A stretch of DNA of 64,000 nucleotides from the NCBI GenBank assembly GCA_023418315.1, contig JAEZZY010000067.1, positions 62,001 through 126,000 on the forward strand, in the 5' to 3' direction. Of the stretch, positions 61,055 through 64,000 are shown in pieces. The position numbers and the translations under genes were made by a program. The notes below the pieces were generated by a model. It was not told the origin of the DNA, made no database searches, and saw only the letters and a list, made by a program, of their open reading frames with translations. Source of the stretch: Bacteroidota bacterium (GTDB lineage: Bacteria > Bacteroidota > Bacteroidia > Chitinophagales > Chitinophagaceae). The stretch's first letter is position 1; each line of letters starts with the position of its first letter.

Positions 61055-61720
61055 TTAATTCATCCAACCCATATAGAATGCGATGGGCATCAATGCAAAA
61101 ATCAACGGTACAATGATGGAAAAACCAATGCCTATGTTTCGGATTATTTTTTTGTATTTCGGTGTTCCCATTCCCAACGTCTGGAAAGCACTATAAAACC
61201 CATGCGCCAGGTGGAATCCTAAGGAAATACAGCCGAGCACATACAACACCACTACCCAAAGATGCTGAAAGGTATCATTCATGCGGACATAAAGATTGAG
61301 TTCTTCGCCGGTGGCAAATTGCTCGGCACGGTTGGGTATCCAGAAATGAGAAGTATGGATGATGAGGAACAGCAACACCAGCGTACCCAGCAAGCCCATA
61401 GAGCGGCTGTACCATTTGCTGGAAGCGCCCGTTTTCATGGCATATTTGGTGGTGCGTTTACTTTTATTTTGTGCCCAAAGCATCAAGCCTTGAACGATGT
61501 GGAGGATGAAACCCACCACAAGACCGATTTCGGTAATGCGAATCACCGGATTGCTGCCCATAAAATGCGCCGCTTCGTTGAATTTTACCCCGCTGTCAAA
61601 CCAGAAGATTTGCGCGTTTACATAGCAATGGACAATCAAAAACAGGATGAGGAACAGACCTGTAAAGCTCATCACTAATTTTTTACCGACGGATGAGGTG
61701 AAGTGTTGTTTCCAGGACAT
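61055..61720 (-). CDS. sdhC: Succinate dehydrogenase cytochrome b subunit
   Basis: A 221-residue, five-helix membrane subunit that anchors SdhAB, carries heme b and reduces menaquinone (Bacteroidetes/Wolinella-type, no SdhD). The heme His candidates are in LFLIVHCYVNAQ, GFILHIVQG, LLFLIIHTSHFW and LGFHLAHGFYSAFQTLG. The N-terminus SWKQHFTSSVGKKLVMSFTGL is typical. First gene of the operon sdhC-DUF1569-sdhA-four-helix-bundle-sdhB. A perfect promoter box lies upstream. Confidence 0.95.
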   Translation of the reverse strand: MSWKQHFTSSVGKKLVMSFTGLFLILFLIVHCYVNAQIFWFDSGVKFNEAAHFMGSNPVIRITEIGLVVGFILHIVQGLMLWAQNKSKRTTKYAMKTGASSKWYSRSMGLLGTLVLLFLIIHTSHFWIPNRAEQFATGEELNLYVRMNDTFQHLWVVVLYVLGCISLGFHLAHGFYSAFQTLGMGTPKYKKIIRNIGIGFSIIVPLIFALMPIAFYMGWMN

Positions 61721-61764
61721 TACGGAAATGAAAGTTAAATTGTAACAGAAATGTAAAAACTTTG

Positions 61765-61795
61765 CAAAGATAATATTCTAAAAAGGGAAGGGCAA
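61765..61795 (-). promoter_or_regulatory. Promoter (TTG-N20-TATCTTTG) for the sdh operon
   Basis: On the minus strand, a perfect -7 box TATCTTTG (61765-61772) with a TTG (61793-61795) 20 bases upstream. The ATG of sdhC follows about 44 bases later. Confidence 0.6.
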
Positions 61796-61908
61796 GGGGT
61801 GGAAAATAAATTTTGATAAATAGTGTTTTTTCGGACTTGCTGTTTTCGATTTTCGGAAAAATAATTTCTGCATTTCGAAAAAATACAGGGTTTTGCTATG
61901 TGTGGAAA

Positions 61909-62469
61909 TTACCCGATACGGAGCATTTTGTTATCTATTACCTGAAAAAAATCTCCGGGCTGAAACGTGCGCCAGTTGTCTATTTCCATAAAATGAACGA
62001 ATTGCTGAAGATGTGCTTGTTTCATTTCGCTTTCTGTGTGGGCGGGCGTGTTCAGCATCACTACCCATCCGCCTTCTTCTTTTATATCTTCATTCCATTC
62101 TTCATAATATTCCAGATCACTGTTGTGAAAATTGAGGATGTTCTCGGCAATCAAAATATATTTGGTAATCCCCTTTCCATTAAGATGGTCAATAATATCG
62201 CGTTTCAGTTGCATAATGTCGTTTTCCACCGCATCGTTCCATTCTCCTATAAATTCTATAACAGTATAGTTAAGCTCATAGTCCACAAAAAGGATTTTCA
62301 GGTACAGCGTGTGGGAGCCAAATTCATCCCATTGCGGATGGATATAATAATTATAAACGGTGTTGGAAAATTCAAACTCGCTGTATTCCTGCCCGTAGTA
62401 GGGGGAGTTTTCATCTTCTTCGGCGGTATATAGATGCCGCCAATTATAAAATGGTTCTATCTCGTGCAC
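61909..62469 (-). CDS. Hypothetical protein, 186 residues
   Basis: An acidic, aromatic-rich protein starting at GTG 62469 (HEIEPFYNWRHLYTAEEDENSPYYG). No signal peptide, membrane segment or recognised domain is seen; the alternation of strands and the VVMLNTPAHTESEMKQAHLQQFVHFMEIDNWRTFQPGDFF end suggest a globular cytosolic fold. No ATG lies in frame upstream before a stop, although protein-like codons continue about 19 residues before the GTG, so a non-canonical upstream start is possible. It is 57 bases downstream of the CvfB-like gene on the same strand. Confidence 0.6.
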   Translation of the reverse strand: MHEIEPFYNWRHLYTAEEDENSPYYGQEYSEFEFSNTVYNYYIHPQWDEFGSHTLYLKILFVDYELNYTVIEFIGEWNDAVENDIMQLKRDIIDHLNGKGITKYILIAENILNFHNSDLEYYEEWNEDIKEEGGWVVMLNTPAHTESEMKQAHLQQFVHFMEIDNWRTFQPGDFFQVIDNKMLRIG

Positions 62470-62526
62470 AGAATAATTTTTTTGAATGATGGATGGATTG
62501 CGAACAGTACTGTTTTTCTCAGGTAC

Positions 62527-63363
62527 TTATTCTTCTTCTACCAATTTAATGCCTGTTTGGGTGAGTTCGATAAGGCGTTGTTTATAGAGCGCGCCCACTG
62601 CCATTTTAAATGCTTTTTTGCTGATGCCGAAAAAATCGGAAATGGCTTTAGGGTCGGATTTGTCGCTATAGGGAAGGTAGTTGTCGTTTGTTTTCAGAAG
62701 TTGTAAAATATGCGCTGCCTCATTGCTGATGCGTTTATAGCCGCGTTCGCCCATCATCACATCTATTTTATCATCCGGACGAATGGTTTTTACAAAGCCT
62801 TTTAATTTTTCGCCGTATTCCAGGTCGCGAAATACATCGCTGAAATGCAGTACGCCCGTGTGCCGGTTGTTGATGATGACTTTATAGCCTATATCGGTTT
62901 TGTCCCAAATGAGCAGGCTTACTTCTTCTTTTTCCTTCACCGTCAATTGTTCATTGCTCAGGTATTTTTCAAATCTTTCGGTAGCGGCTACGCGTCCGGT
63001 CATTTCATCTATATAAAGATATACGAGGTAGTAATGCCCTTCATAAATACGGGAGCGTTGTTGTGATAGCGGAAGAAATACATCCTTCATAATGCCCCAT
63101 TTCAGGAAGGCACCTTGTTTGTTTTTATCTGCTACTTCCAGCAATGCAATTTCGCCCACAGTCGCCAAAGCCTTGTCTGTAGTGGCTATGAGCCTGCCTT
63201 CATTATCATGATATAAAAATACTTCTACTTCATCGCCTTCTTCCGCTTTCTTAGGCACATAGCGTTTTGGCAAAAGCACCTCCGTGCCATCCGCATCTAA
63301 ATATGCGCCGAACTCTACGAATTTTACGATTTTCAGCGTGTAATATGTTCCTGCTTGTAACAT
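62527..63363 (-). CDS. CvfB-like S1-domain RNA-binding protein
   Basis: A 278-residue protein of the CvfB/YitL family. Three S1-type OB folds precede a winged-helix-like C-terminus. The N-terminus is TYYTLKIVKFVEFGAYLDADGTEVLLPKRYVP, then KNKQGAFLKWGIMKDVFLP and DIGYKVIINNRHTGVLHFSDVF. The C-terminus DKSDPKAISDFFGISKKAFKMAVGALYKQRLIELT matches the winged-helix. CvfB binds RNA and affects virulence gene expression in Staphylococcus; here the role is unknown. It lies 54 bases downstream of the rhomboid gene on the same strand. Confidence 0.9.
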   Translation of the reverse strand: MLQAGTYYTLKIVKFVEFGAYLDADGTEVLLPKRYVPKKAEEGDEVEVFLYHDNEGRLIATTDKALATVGEIALLEVADKNKQGAFLKWGIMKDVFLPLSQQRSRIYEGHYYLVYLYIDEMTGRVAATERFEKYLSNEQLTVKEKEEVSLLIWDKTDIGYKVIINNRHTGVLHFSDVFRDLEYGEKLKGFVKTIRPDDKIDVMMGERGYKRISNEAAHILQLLKTNDNYLPYSDKSDPKAISDFFGISKKAFKMAVGALYKQRLIELTQTGIKLVEEE

Positions 63364-63417
63364 GTTTGATTTTTACGTAGGCTATAGCCTTTTTTATAAT
63401 TCACGGTAAACTGCCAA

Positions 63418-64000
63418 CTACCTCTGCGATTTAGCATATTGTTGCAGCAGCTCCTTTTCTTTTTTAGTCAGGCTTTTCATACCCCGTTCGTTTATTTTTT
63501 CCAGGATGCGGTCTATCTCGTGCTGCGAAGTGTGTTTGGAGGAATTGTAACGGTCTTCGTAGGTCATGCTTCTTTTTACATCTGCTTTATTGATGAGAAT
63601 CCAGTTCGGTTTATAAATCATAATAAGAATGAGCGCTACTGCCGGCAGGAACACGCACACCACAGGAATCCAATTGGTAACAATAGTTTGGGGAAACAAC
63701 AGAAGCGCCAGCGCCATGCCTACCAATCCGCCGCCGAGATGCGCCGCATGTCCTATATCCCGGCGTTCTGCACGGATGGCATACAGCGTATAAAGAACAT
63801 AGACCAATCCGAATATCCATCCCGGTATGAAGAAGATTTTCATGCCGGGTAGCAAGGCGATGGTGGCGAAAACCAATCCGCTGATAGCGCCGGAAGCGCC
63901 TACGGAGCTATAGTAAAATTGATGTTTGTGAATGACAAGTGCCAAAAGATTGCCGCCTATAAGGCTTGCAAAATAAATGAGCATAAACCTTGCTACGCCC
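63418..64000 (-). CDS. Rhomboid family intramembrane serine protease, N-terminally truncated by window edge
   Basis: The C-terminal part (about 194 residues visible, with the frame still open at the right edge). It has the nucleophile in SSVGASGAISG (GxSG motif), the catalytic His in GHAAHLGGGLVGMALALLLFP, and several membrane helices. A cytosolic, basic C-terminal tail follows (EIDRILEKINERGMKSLTKKEKELLQQYAKSQR). The WR motif loop and first helices are outside the window. Rhomboids cut membrane-embedded substrates; the target is unknown. Confidence 0.9.
   Translation of the reverse strand, partial: GVARFMLIYFASLIGGNLLALVIHKHQFYYSSVGASGAISGLVFATIALLPGMKIFFIPGWIFGLVYVLYTLYAIRAERRDIGHAAHLGGGLVGMALALLLFPQTIVTNWIPVVCVFLPAVALILIMIYKPNWILINKADVKRSMTYEDRYNSSKHTSQHEIDRILEKINERGMKSLTKKEKELLQQYAKSQR

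Overview
The window reads as a chromosomal segment of a member of the Bacteroidota, probably a Chitinophagaceae-like gliding bacterium. This rests on gldF and gldG, two proteins with type IX secretion (T9SS) C-terminal sorting domains, a MurF-alanine racemase fusion, an enlarged (311-residue) NusB, a three-subunit succinate dehydrogenase of the Bacteroidetes type, and recurrent TAnnTTTG promoter boxes a short distance upstream of genes. The genus assignment is inference only. Almost all of the sequence is coding. I see no CRISPR array, rRNA gene or insertion sequence.

Layout. 0-2.4 kb: the 3' part of a type I restriction HsdR gene, AT-rich and cut by the window edge, then a DUF1801 gene. 2.4-10.2 kb: envelope and housekeeping genes (O-antigen ligase-like protein, MeaB GTPase, WecA-like glycosyl-1-phosphate transferase, periplasmic binding protein, guaA, DUF3467, GT2). 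10.3-15.7 kb: a visibly AT-richer accessory block (delta-60-repeat T9SS protein, one-piece hybrid histidine kinase/AraC regulator, DUF523, a 55-residue membrane peptide). 15.7-22.3 kb: nusB-DUF1573-yajC-coaE, a beta-barrel protein, ffh, mtaB. 22.5-30.8 kb: a DUF6600-like secreted protein, a cation efflux protein, penicillin acylase, M13 and M23 peptidases. 30.9-37.9 kb: a plus-strand run gldF-gldG-DUF4340-murF/alr-GT2. 37.9-40.4 kb: a T9SS PKD protein and a small cysteine-rich secreted protein. 40.7-42.9 kb: membrane pyrophosphatase. 43.3 kb: tRNA-Gln. 43.5-48.8 kb: mrdA-rodA, an MBL hydrolase and GT4. 48.8-56.1 kb: 3-hydroxyacyl-CoA dehydrogenase, hisS-tag, a secreted repeat protein, pyruvate kinase, a LutA-like protein, ribH. 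56.3-57.2 kb: a KilA-N protein. 57.3-61.7 kb: the sdhC-A-B operon with two foreign-looking genes in its gaps. 61.9-64 kb: a hypothetical protein, a CvfB-like S1 protein and a rhomboid protease cut by the right edge.

The points that most deserve a second look are: (i) a free-standing four-helix-bundle (23S-IVS/S23 family) gene bounded by mutually inverted AT-rich repeats and lodged between sdhA and sdhB; (ii) a membrane pyrophosphatase that lacks the usual helix-6 glutamate and has one in helix 5, which matters for whether it pumps Na+ or H+; (iii) a tetranucleotide (AATG)5 tract inside the signal-peptide codons of a cysteine-rich secreted protein; (iv) a low-GC patch inside the penicillin acylase gene that looks like a recombination mosaic; (v) an unrecognised secreted protein built from roughly 35-45-residue repeats; and (vi) a frameshifted coding remnant beside tRNA-Gln. 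No single large undescribed multi-gene system is evident. The sdh-embedded element is the best candidate for something mobile and poorly described.
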